Below are positions 1 through 7,103 of a DNA stretch of 9,213 nt, piece after piece. The position numbers and the translations under genes were made by a program. Numbering within the stretch: the stretch's first letter is position 1; every line of letters begins with the position of its first letter. The stretch is taken from positions 1 to 9,213 of the forward strand of contig CAMNND010000038.1 in the NCBI GenBank assembly GCA_946545035.1, read 5' to 3'. Source of the DNA: an uncultured Clostridium sp. Its GTDB lineage: Bacteria; Bacillota; Clostridia; TANB77; CAG-508. Below the pieces are notes generated by a model. That model was not told where the DNA came from, made no database searches, and worked only from the letters and a program-made list of their open reading frames with translations.

Positions 1-43
1 AAATAAGCACCTCCTAGAAAACTAGTATGTGCTTATTTTTTAT
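1..43. terminator. Terminator-like hairpin downstream of the PBP gene
   Basis: Positions 1-10 (AAATAAGCAC) are perfectly complementary to 29-38 (GTGCTTATTT). The 18-nt loop contains a smaller inverted repeat, CTAG-AAAA-CTAG at 14-25. On the plus strand the stem is followed by a T-rich run (36-41 and beyond). On the minus strand the T-rich arm reaches the window edge, so its full tail is not visible. The hairpin lies 12 nt past the PBP stop codon, where a terminator is expected, and may work in both directions. It would then also end a plus-strand gene to the left of the window. Confidence 0.7.
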
Positions 44-50
44 TTATATA

Positions 51-2606
51 CTATGGACCATCATCCTGCTCTTCGTCTTCTTCTTGCTCTTCATCTTGGT
101 TATTATCTGTATTGATGTTATTATCTTGATTGTTATTTGTATTGTTGTTATTATCCTGATTATTATTTTCATAATTATTGTTATTATTTTTATTTGTATT
201 TGGAACATCCGTAATTTCAACATCATCATTATTCTTCTTTTTATTTGATGATTCTGTTTCATTTTTAGTTGATGTATCTGAAGTATTAGTTGTATTCGTT
301 GTTTTATTTTCACTTTTCGTTGTATTTGTATCATTATTTGTGCTTGTTGTATTTGTGCTCCTCTTTTGAGTATTTGAATTTGATTTACTTCCTCCTGTAC
401 ATGATGTACATTGCTCTGGAACAGTTCCAGGTAAAAAGTATTCTGTATATGTGTCTGAACAGTTACTTGTTGCTGTCTTTCCAGTTTTAGCACATATTGT
501 TGCTTTGTTTACTTTTGTATTTTGTGGGAACTGTGTTTTTTGAAGATTGCTATGAATGCTTTTCATAACACTTGACCACAATTGAACAGCTGGGCTTTTT
601 CCCTTATACTCTATTGTTTCTCCAATATCATATCCATACCAAGTTACAGCCGTATAATATGTTGTAAAGCCACATAACCATTTATCATAATTATTATTAG
701 TTGTTCCTGTCTTAGCAGCAACATCCATTCCATCTATTTTACATGCTTTAGCAGTACCATCGTCTCCTTCAACAGGCTGCTTTAATAATTGTTTTAAAAT
801 ATATGCAACTTCTTGTGAACATACTTTTTTCTTTTTTTGTTTTGATTTAAGTACTACTTTTCCTTTGTTATTTTCTATTTTAGTATAGAATGTTGGCTCT
901 ATATAGACACCATCATTAGCTATTGTTGCATATGCACCTGCCATTTCAAGCGGTGTTATTCCCTTCTTAAGACCACCAAGTGCGAGCATTAATGATTCAT
1001 CTTCATCTTGCAAAGAAGTTATTCCCATTTTCTTTAAATATTTAATAGACTTCTTTGGAGTAATTTGCTCCATCATTTTAACAAATGGAATATTTTGTGA
1101 TGATTCAACAGCCCTTCTGACTGTTATATTTCCAATATAGTCATCATTATCCGTTGGTGAATAACCATCTTGAGATCCATCATTAAATGTTGTTGGTTCA
1201 TCCACGTACATAGTAGCAGCTGTAAATGTTTTTTCAGCTATACCTGGAAGAAGAACTGCTAGTGGCTTAGAAGCTGATCCTGTTTGTCTATATGCCTGAG
1301 TTGCTCTATTAAATCCTCTTGAAGTTGTTTTCTTTCCGAGTCCTCCAACTACACCTAGAACATGTCCATTAGTATGATCAATTACAACCATTGCCGCTTG
1401 TGATTTATTTCCAGATGACGATGTTAGTGAATATTTTTCTTTTTCAAATTCTTCTTCCAATTTTTCTTGAATTTCAGAATTTTCTGTACTATATATCTTT
1501 AAACCTGCCATATATACATAGTTCTTAGCAAATCTAGAATCTATATGTTTTTTCTTAGATATATCTTCTATTACCTCAGATATTACAGCATCCGAATAAT
1601 ATGAATATACCCCATCTGATTCCGTCTCTATTGTTCCATTATCAAAATGTAATCCTTCATCTACTTCTTGCACTGCTTTATTATAGTCATCTTGGCTTAT
1701 ATGATTTAAAGATAACATTTTCTTTAAAACAATTTTTGTTCTTTTCTTAATAAGCTCTGAATTATCTTTACCACTGAACGGATTGTAAGAATTAGGCGAA
1801 TTGTTAATTCCTGCCATAAAAGCACATTCTGCCAGATCAAGCTCTGATACATCCTTATTAAAATAATATTTTGCTCCTGCTGAAACACCATAAGTATTTG
1901 GTCCAACATAAATAATGTTGAAATATGCCTGTAGAATTTCATCTTTTGAACAGAAAGCCTCAAGCTCTCTTGCTCTATACCATTCAGCTACTTTTCTGTT
2001 AATCTTTGTATCATCATTTCCAGTTAAATTTTTAACCAGCTGCTGGGTAATTGTACTTCCACCAAATGATGACTTTCCAAAGTGAGTCACATAATTTGTA
2101 ATTGCTCCCGCAGTCCTTTTTATATCAACACCTTTATGTGAATAAAATCTTTCATCTTCGATATCAACATAAGCATGTTTCATATTTTCTGGAATTTGAG
2201 ATAAACTCACATTTTGATTCTTACGCTCAGCACCAATTGTTTCAATTATTGCTCCATTTTCATCTACAATTATGGAGCTTTCATTTTTCATCATAGGTAT
2301 AATTAGATTACTCCATTTAAAATATGAATATGTAATATATATGCATAGTATTACATATAGAATCATTATTATTTTATTACGTCTTCTATTGCGTCGCTTC
2401 ATTTTATCGTTCATTATTTTTTTAGAAGTTTTACCTTTAGCAGGCTTTCTATTGCATCTTGATGGCCTCTCTTGTATACGTTCAGCTCTACTTCTTGAAC
2501 GTAATTCTTCCAATGTTTCTCTTTCGTATTGTGATTTTTGAGGACCTCTTACATTATTTGAACGTTTATTCATCGCAACTTTTCTATTATTCTTTTTACT
2601 TCTCAA
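51..2606 (-). CDS. Class A penicillin-binding protein (bifunctional transglycosylase/transpeptidase, PBP1A type)
   Basis: This bifunctional enzyme polymerises lipid II into glycan strands and cross-links the stem peptides on the outer face of the membrane. Counting from the TTG at 2606 (851 aa), residues 1-77 are a very basic cytoplasmic tail and about 78-96 form one membrane anchor. The GT51 transglycosylase domain follows, with EDERFYSHKG (catalytic Glu about 150) and GGSTITQQLVKN (about 182-193). The transpeptidase domain has SASK (nucleophile Ser about 444), SQN (about 503-505) and KTG (about 632-634). A region with four Cys residues (about 705-736) follows, then roughly 110 residues of Thr/Asn/Ser/Asp-rich sequence ending in an acidic tail. 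An upstream in-frame GTG at 2615 overlaps the ribosome binding site AGAGG (2615-2619), so the TTG 8 nt beyond it fits better. An ATG at 2573 has no visible SD. All catalytic motifs are intact. It resembles ponA/pbp1a of other Firmicutes. Confidence 0.96.
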   Translation of the reverse strand: MRSKKNNRKVAMNKRSNNVRGPQKSQYERETLEELRSRSRAERIQERPSRCNRKPAKGKTSKKIMNDKMKRRNRRRNKIIMILYVILCIYITYSYFKWSNLIIPMMKNESSIIVDENGAIIETIGAERKNQNVSLSQIPENMKHAYVDIEDERFYSHKGVDIKRTAGAITNYVTHFGKSSFGGSTITQQLVKNLTGNDDTKINRKVAEWYRARELEAFCSKDEILQAYFNIIYVGPNTYGVSAGAKYYFNKDVSELDLAECAFMAGINNSPNSYNPFSGKDNSELIKKRTKIVLKKMLSLNHISQDDYNKAVQEVDEGLHFDNGTIETESDGVYSYYSDAVISEVIEDISKKKHIDSRFAKNYVYMAGLKIYSTENSEIQEKLEEEFEKEKYSLTSSSGNKSQAAMVVIDHTNGHVLGVVGGLGKKTTSRGFNRATQAYRQTGSASKPLAVLLPGIAEKTFTAATMYVDEPTTFNDGSQDGYSPTDNDDYIGNITVRRAVESSQNIPFVKMMEQITPKKSIKYLKKMGITSLQDEDESLMLALGGLKKGITPLEMAGAYATIANDGVYIEPTFYTKIENNKGKVVLKSKQKKKKVCSQEVAYILKQLLKQPVEGDDGTAKACKIDGMDVAAKTGTTNNNYDKWLCGFTTYYTAVTWYGYDIGETIEYKGKSPAVQLWSSVMKSIHSNLQKTQFPQNTKVNKATICAKTGKTATSNCSDTYTEYFLPGTVPEQCTSCTGGSKSNSNTQKRSTNTTSTNNDTNTTKSENKTTNTTNTSDTSTKNETESSNKKKNNDDVEITDVPNTNKNNNNNYENNNQDNNNNTNNNQDNNINTDNNQDEEQEEDEEQDDGP
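81..170 (-). repeat. 30-nt imperfect tandem repeat in the PBP C-terminal tail
   Basis: Three successive 30-nt units (81-110, 111-140, 141-170) encode ten-residue units of the form T-(N/D)-N-N-Q-D-N-N-(I/N)-N. The two units at 111-140 and 141-170 differ at 5 of 30 positions by eye. The unit nearest the stop codon has diverged to an acidic DEEQ sequence (about 18 of 30 identical). This looks like repeat expansion within an exported, disordered tail, so copy number may differ between strains. Confidence 0.75.
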
Positions 2607-2614
2607 TAAATACA

Positions 2615-2619
2615 CCTCT
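2615..2619 (-). promoter_or_regulatory. Ribosome binding site of the PBP gene, deciding a TTG start
   Basis: On the minus strand the sequence reads TAGAGGTGTATTTATTG. The SD-like AGAGG overlaps the first base of the longest-ORF GTG codon, which therefore cannot be served by it. The in-frame TTG at 2606-2604 is 8 nt downstream, near-ideal spacing. Confidence 0.65.
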
Positions 2620-2636
2620 ATATAATCTTCGCCATA

Positions 2637-2665
2637 ATTTTATCATTATGGTATATATTTTGCAA
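2637..2665 (-). promoter_or_regulatory. Predicted sigma-A-type promoter of the PBP gene
   Basis: Reading the minus strand, a -35 element TTGCAA (2660-2665) is followed by a 17-nt spacer and a -10 element TAAAAT (2637-2642), preceded by the extended -10 dinucleotide TG. It lies downstream of the sigH terminator and about 20 nt before the PBP ribosome binding site, so the PBP gene has its own promoter. Confidence 0.6.
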
Positions 2666-2697
2666 ATTACTTCTAAACATTAGACTCTGTAGATTAG

Positions 2698-2735
2698 AAA
2701 AAAGATCTTAAGAATCTTTTTTCTTAAAATCTTTT
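2698..2735 (-). terminator. Rho-independent terminator of sigH
   Basis: In minus-strand RNA, a 15-nt arm (2735-2721) pairs with a 15-nt arm (2714-2700) with a single G-U pair, around a 6-nt loop (2720-2715). A run of six U residues follows or lies in the end of the stem (2703-2698). The first arm overlaps the last bases of the sigH stop codon. A shorter alternative hairpin uses 2698-2706 and 2714-2722. Confidence 0.75.
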
Positions 2736-3384
2736 AGCTATTATTCTCTATATTTATATTTTTACTAGTTTTTTTACGTATTCTTTGTATTGCATTATCC
2801 ACAGATTTTACTGGTGAATCTAATTTTTCTGCTATTGTTGTATACGAATGTCCTTTTACAAGTTCATTTAACACTTGTCTTTCAAATGGGCTTAACGATT
2901 TCTCAATAATACTTTCTACGCTCTCATAATACTCTTTCTTAGTTATTGTATCTAATGGATCTTCAATCACATTTGCATCAAATACTTCATATATTGATGT
3001 ATCATCATCTGCATCATCATATGCATTCATATTTAGTGATAAATACGAGTTAAGTGGCATATGTTTTTGTCTATTAGATGATTTAATTGCTGTAATCAAC
3101 TGCCTTTCAACACATAGATTTGCAAATGACTTGAAAGAATTTTGTTTTTCAGCATCGAAATTCTTAATAGCTTTATACAAACCTATTAGACCTTCTTGTA
3201 TTATATCTTCCTTTTCTGCACCAACTATAAAATATCTACTAACTTTCATGTTAACAATATCTTTATATTTGTTAAGTAGATATTCCAGTGCCTCATTATC
3301 TCCTGCATTTACTTTTTTTATTAAATCTTCATCACTATCATTTGTGTAACTAATAAGATTAGCATTTGTGTTATCATACATCAT
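2734..3384 (-). CDS. sigH: RNA polymerase sigma factor SigH (sporulation/stationary-phase sigma-H)
   Basis: This sigma-70-family factor directs RNA polymerase to early sporulation and stationary-phase genes in endospore formers. The length (216 aa) is close to the about 218 aa of Bacillus SigH. Region 2 is clear: an EDIIQEGLIGLYKAI core-binding helix (about 59-73) and the promoter-melting/-10 stretch SFKSFANLCVERQLITAIK (83-101), followed by RQKH and then PLNSYLSL, a strong SigH hallmark. Region 4 carries the helix-turn-helix YTTIAEKLDSPVKSVDNAIQ (181-200). GGAGG (3397-3401) sits 12 nt before the first ATG, slightly long. A second ATG immediately follows at 3381, so the start could shift by one codon. 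The gene is framed by its own promoter and terminator. Confidence 0.95.
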   Translation of the reverse strand: MMYDNTNANLISYTNDSDEDLIKKVNAGDNEALEYLLNKYKDIVNMKVSRYFIVGAEKEDIIQEGLIGLYKAIKNFDAEKQNSFKSFANLCVERQLITAIKSSNRQKHMPLNSYLSLNMNAYDDADDDTSIYEVFDANVIEDPLDTITKKEYYESVESIIEKSLSPFERQVLNELVKGHSYTTIAEKLDSPVKSVDNAIQRIRKKTSKNINIENNS

Positions 3385-3432
3385 AAGTTTTTTATTCCTC
3401 CTGAAGATTCCTCGTTTGCTTCATTTGAACTT

Positions 3433-3462
3433 ATTATAATCATCTAATTAATTTAATGTCAA
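3433..3462 (-). promoter_or_regulatory. Predicted sigma-A-type promoter of sigH
   Basis: On the minus strand a perfect TTGACA (-35, 3457-3462) and a perfect TATAAT (-10, 3433-3438) are separated by 18 nt. The start codon is about 45-50 nt further on. Both hexamers match consensus, so the promoter should be strong unless repressed. Bacillus sigH is repressed by AbrB; no operator can be assigned here by eye. Confidence 0.75.
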
Positions 3463-3538
3463 TAATTTTAATTGAATTTTTCTTTGTTTTTTCAGTATTT
3501 TCAGGTATTCTACAGTATGCTACTTTTTCTGTAAACAA

Positions 3539-3561
3539 AAAGAAGCACTATGTGCTTCTTT
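3539..3561 (-). terminator. Rho-independent terminator of the ftsY-UPF0182-lipoprotein operon
   Basis: A perfect 10-bp stem (3539-3548 with 3552-3561) with a 3-nt loop begins 4 nt past the lipoprotein stop codon. On the minus strand it continues into TTTTTGTTT. Its core AAGCAC/GTGCTT is shared with the hairpin at 1-43. Confidence 0.85.
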
Positions 3562-3565
3562 CATT

Positions 3566-4141
3566 TTAGAATATATACCAATTATCTCCAGTTTTGTATA
3601 CATAGAAGTCTTGAGAATCTGTTTTCTTTGATGTCTTTTGCTCTTCATTTTCACCTTCTGCATTTTCTCCTTCAGAATTTTCCTCTGAAGAATTTTGAAC
3701 ACCATCGCCTGAAATTGAAAGCTCTACTGTTATTATATATGCATCATCAATTTTTATATCTCCCGCTTCTGGGTAATACTCTTTTATTTGTGCAGCAAGA
3801 ACTCCCAAATCTTTTTCATCTTCAATTCTAGTAGCATCTCCTAAAGAATACTCCATTGTTATGTTTGAACCATATGTTGCCTCATATCTTGCATAGATTG
3901 AATCTAAATCTGTCTGAGTCATTTTACGCATATACTCTGGATATGCACTTAATACAAGATCAATATTTCTTGTTTTTATTCCCTCCATATAATTTCTTAA
4001 TGGTGCTTCATAAACTTCTTTACTTACTTCTTCTTTACCATTATTATTGTCTTTTCCTTTATTTCCACAACCAGAAAAAGCAAAAATACTAGTAATTATC
4101 ATAAAAAATATTGCTAATGTTTTTAATATTCTTTTTATCAT
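3566..4141 (-). CDS. Putative lipoprotein, operon partner of the UPF0182 protein
   Basis: The product (191 aa) is probably exported and lipid-anchored on the outer membrane face. It has a basic N-terminus, a hydrophobic stretch (about 8-23) and the lipobox FSGC with the modified Cys at 25. A short Asn/Lys-rich spacer is followed by a folded part, with helices around 45-90 (APLRNYMEGIKTRNIDLVL) and strands toward the end. An acidic Ser/Glu/Asn-rich insert (about 148-175) separates the main body from a final strand, YVYKTGDNWYIF. The helix-then-sheet order and the closing aromatic strand recall NTF2-like/DUF4878-type lipoproteins, but this is only inference. An AGGAG site precedes the ATG, and the gene starts 15 nt after the UPF0182 stop, so the two are probably co-transcribed. 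No specific function can be given. Confidence 0.9.
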   Translation of the reverse strand: MIKRILKTLAIFFMIITSIFAFSGCGNKGKDNNNGKEEVSKEVYEAPLRNYMEGIKTRNIDLVLSAYPEYMRKMTQTDLDSIYARYEATYGSNITMEYSLGDATRIEDEKDLGVLAAQIKEYYPEAGDIKIDDAYIITVELSISGDGVQNSSEENSEGENAEGENEEQKTSKKTDSQDFYVYKTGDNWYIF

Positions 4142-4156
4142 ATTAACTCTCCTTTT

Positions 4157-7084
4157 TTATAGTGTATGCGATGGATCAACATCCACTTCCAAATTTTTCT
4201 TTAGATTTTCTTTAGGCTCTTTTATCTTGTCTTTTTGTTTACTTTTCTCTTCAGATTCCTCTTTTTCTAATTTTTCCAACTTATCAATTAAGGATTGAAG
4301 ATTTGTAATATCTTTACCAATACGTTCATAATCTGAACTTGCTGTAGATTCCTTTAAGTCCTTATTAGCCTTTATTATAGATTTGATTAAGTCTTCTTTA
4401 TTTTCGTAGTTCTCAATATCTATATCATAACCTTGTGATATTAAATTTGCTAATGCCTGCTCTATGTTATCACCAATTGCTATCTTATTACCAGAAGCAA
4501 CTATTACTTTCTTTAGCTCTGGTAATGAATTACTTTCATTTAAGTATTCCTGATAAATTGCTTCAATATAAATCATCTTTTCATTTATTGGTACAAGCAT
4601 AATGCTTTTTGTTATCTTTGTACCTGATACATCTAAGTTTTCTATTTCCTTATATATTGTTTCATTTTGATTTATTTGTGTATCTAATTGCATTGGTCCG
4701 ATCAATGAATTATCCGCATCATATCTATATACATGTAGCTTCATTTTTCCGTTTTCATATTCTCCAGTTACATATGCAATCATACTTTGTTTGCCATACA
4801 TTGTATATGGAAGCATTAATGCTAAATTACTTTTCTCATTATCCTTTGCTTTTATAACTGTATAATATGGATTTACCTGTATTGCTTCAGATGATGTTGA
4901 TGCATTTAATCCTTCTCCATATTTAGCTATATCCCAAATATCGTTAGCCCTATATATTACATCTGGCTCTGTATTATGATACATCTTTAATATCTCAGCT
5001 TGAATATTATACAAGTATTCTGAGTATACAAAATGCTCACTTATTTCCTTTGGTATTTCTTCATCTAATCCCATAAATACATCTGGGAATGCTTTTTGAT
5101 ATGCCATTACTATTAAATCAGTTCTATCTGTTATATAAAACCTTATATCGCCATCATATGCATCTACTAATACTTTAACAGAATTTTTGATGTAGTTAAT
5201 CTCCTGACCGTCCATATTTGTTTTTTGTGAATATGGATAATACTTCGAGGTTGTATATGCATCTACTACCCATACAAGTTTTCCTTCATCTGTTACAACT
5301 AAATATGGATTTTTATCATATGTTAAATAGGGCATAACTTTTTTTGCTCTTTCGATAACATTTCTATTTGTTAGTATCTTACTGTCACCTTTTAAATTAG
5401 ATGTGAAAGCTAAGTTAAAATCACCTTTTGATAATGCTAAGACCATTTTATCTAACCAGTTAAGCTCAAGTCCTGCTTGTCCATCATATGAGTTTGTCGC
5501 GCTCTTTCCACCATCTAATGGATAATCAAATTCATTCTTATTTTTACTATTAGTAACTATTGTTTTATTTGTTTCTAAACCAAAGTAGATTCTTGGTGAT
5601 GATATTTTTATTGCATTTGAATCATCTGTTGAAAAATCTTTTTGTATGTTTATCAAATCACCATTTGCATCTGTTGTTGATGCTGATGTGACAACAACAC
5701 CATATCCATGCGTATTTTCGTATGTTGAATTTGTGTACGAATTATCTGCTGATGTAATTTCTCTTGGACTTATATATACTAATCTGTCTTTACCATTTAT
5801 ATTATATAAACCAACCTTCGATGAAGAATATTTATATAATCCCTTAATAGTCTGAGTACTATTTAAATAACTTAATACCTGTTCCTTATTTGCTGGATTA
5901 ATATTTTTTGAAACTATCTCATATTGTGTAAGTTCATCATTTGTTACTGTTCCATAATCTCCAACAACATAATCATCTGTATCAATACCATATGCATCTC
6001 TTGTATATTCAATATTGTATGATATATATTGTTTTTCTTTTTCATACTCATTTGAGTTAACAAATATTTTATCATATCCAATTAATACTAATATCAGTGC
6101 AACTAAATATATTGGTACCGATACTATCCACATAAATAATCTTTTATGTTTTTCTTTATAATATGCTGATATAGCAATACATGCTGCTAAAACCATTATG
6201 ATAGATAGTATTCTATATCCCCATACTTTTATTGTTATATCAGTAATACCAGCTCCTATAAGTGAATACGTATTACCAGCTTCACCAACAGTTATAAATG
6301 TCTGCGAAGATAAGTTTTCTGCATTTATGAAAGTAAATGCTGCAATTAATATAATTATTATTCTTGCATTATTTAGTAATTGTTTTTTTATTATAGAATT
6401 CTTAAGAGTTTCTGATTCAACACCTGCAGTAAACTGAGTGTTAATTAGGAATATATAATATATAGCAGCATATAATGTTACTATTACAAAAGTAACAATC
6501 ATATATATTATAATTGCTTTTAAAAATGGTTGCGTAAATAAATAATAACCTATATCATGCCCATATATTTGATCTGTTTTACCAAAGAAAGTGCTATTAA
6601 AGAATAATATTACTTTTTGTAAAAATATCTTTGATGTGATAATACTTGCTATTACAGCTGTTATGAATGAAATGGATTTATTCGGAAATTTAGGCATTTC
6701 TTTCTTTTCTTCTTGAAAGAAAATTTTTAATCCATTTTTTATTCTTTTATTTGTTGTATACATTAATATATATACCCATAAAAATGATACAGCTATAGTA
6801 AGTACTTTATATTTAACATTTGCTTGATAGGCGCTTACATACTTATCACCTATTTCAAGAACCTCAAGATAATTTCCTCTATACATAATAAACGCAATTA
6901 TCACGCAAATAATAGTAAAGATAGAAACAATCACTCTTCTCTTTGTTCTCTTATCTTTCTTTGTTTTTACTTTATTTTTCGAAGTTTCTTTTATTTCTTC
7001 CTTCACTTCACTGCTCTCTTTATTTGGCTCATCTATGGTTGTCTTAAAATCTTCTTTTTTTAATTCAATCTCTTTTTTATCCAA
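4157..7084 (-). CDS. UPF0182 family (COG1615) integral membrane protein
   Basis: This large membrane protein of unknown function belongs to a family found in many Firmicutes, Actinobacteria and Cyanobacteria, usually about 900-1000 aa (here 975). Counting from the GTG at 7093, a charged Lys/Glu-rich cytoplasmic N-terminus (about 1-52) is followed by seven predicted membrane helices near 54-71, 97-113, 141-165, 190-216, 244-258, 294-311 and 321-345. A roughly 600-residue outer domain and a Lys/Glu-rich C-terminus follow. Family hallmarks seen are FFGKTDQIYGHDIGYYLF, ISYNIEYTRDAYGID, WVVDAYTTSKYYPYS, DIWDIAKYGEG, LIGPMQLDTQINQNE and PELKKVIVASG. The SD AGAAGG (7093-7098) overlaps the upstream GTG at 7093, so the in-frame TTG at 7084, 8 nt after it, is the likelier start. 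The gene lies 19 nt after ftsY. No enzymatic motif is recognisable. Confidence 0.93.
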   Translation of the reverse strand: MDKKEIELKKEDFKTTIDEPNKESSEVKEEIKETSKNKVKTKKDKRTKRRVIVSIFTIICVIIAFIMYRGNYLEVLEIGDKYVSAYQANVKYKVLTIAVSFLWVYILMYTTNKRIKNGLKIFFQEEKKEMPKFPNKSISFITAVIASIITSKIFLQKVILFFNSTFFGKTDQIYGHDIGYYLFTQPFLKAIIIYMIVTFVIVTLYAAIYYIFLINTQFTAGVESETLKNSIIKKQLLNNARIIIILIAAFTFINAENLSSQTFITVGEAGNTYSLIGAGITDITIKVWGYRILSIIMVLAACIAISAYYKEKHKRLFMWIVSVPIYLVALILVLIGYDKIFVNSNEYEKEKQYISYNIEYTRDAYGIDTDDYVVGDYGTVTNDELTQYEIVSKNINPANKEQVLSYLNSTQTIKGLYKYSSSKVGLYNINGKDRLVYISPREITSADNSYTNSTYENTHGYGVVVTSASTTDANGDLINIQKDFSTDDSNAIKISSPRIYFGLETNKTIVTNSKNKNEFDYPLDGGKSATNSYDGQAGLELNWLDKMVLALSKGDFNLAFTSNLKGDSKILTNRNVIERAKKVMPYLTYDKNPYLVVTDEGKLVWVVDAYTTSKYYPYSQKTNMDGQEINYIKNSVKVLVDAYDGDIRFYITDRTDLIVMAYQKAFPDVFMGLDEEIPKEISEHFVYSEYLYNIQAEILKMYHNTEPDVIYRANDIWDIAKYGEGLNASTSSEAIQVNPYYTVIKAKDNEKSNLALMLPYTMYGKQSMIAYVTGEYENGKMKLHVYRYDADNSLIGPMQLDTQINQNETIYKEIENLDVSGTKITKSIMLVPINEKMIYIEAIYQEYLNESNSLPELKKVIVASGNKIAIGDNIEQALANLISQGYDIDIENYENKEDLIKSIIKANKDLKESTASSDYERIGKDITNLQSLIDKLEKLEKEESEEKSKQKDKIKEPKENLKKNLEVDVDPSHTL

Positions 7085-7092
7085 ATTACTCA

Positions 7093-7098
7093 CCTTCT
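7093..7098 (-). promoter_or_regulatory. Ribosome binding site of the UPF0182 gene, deciding a TTG start
   Basis: The minus strand reads ATAGAAGGTGAGTAATTTG. AGAAGG (extended AGAAGGTGA, one mismatch to the 16S complement) includes the first base of the GTG codon. The in-frame TTG at 7084-7082 is 8 nt downstream of it. This is the same arrangement as at the PBP gene. Confidence 0.65.
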
Positions 7099-7103
7099 AT
7101 TTG

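Noticed and set aside
7..17. AGGAGGTG on the minus strand, resembling a ribosome binding site for a gene to the left of the window
   Set aside because: It falls within the terminator-like hairpin, and no start codon can be seen because the window ends. It cannot be supported as a gene start.
27..493. Open frames on both strands encoding very hydrophobic or Gln/Ile-rich proteins
   Set aside because: They are shadows of the low-complexity, Asn-coding tail of the PBP gene. AAT/AAC runs read as Ile/Val-rich or Gln-rich protein in other frames, and no SD is present.
3550..3831. Plus-strand frame of 93 codons rich in Leu, Phe and His
   Set aside because: It is antisense to the lipoprotein gene at 3566-4141, begins inside its terminator hairpin and shows no SD or domain.
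4157..7084. Possible sequence error or gene fusion in the UPF0182 gene because of its large size
   Set aside because: About 975 aa is normal for UPF0182, and family hallmarks run in one frame from the membrane helices to the C-terminus.
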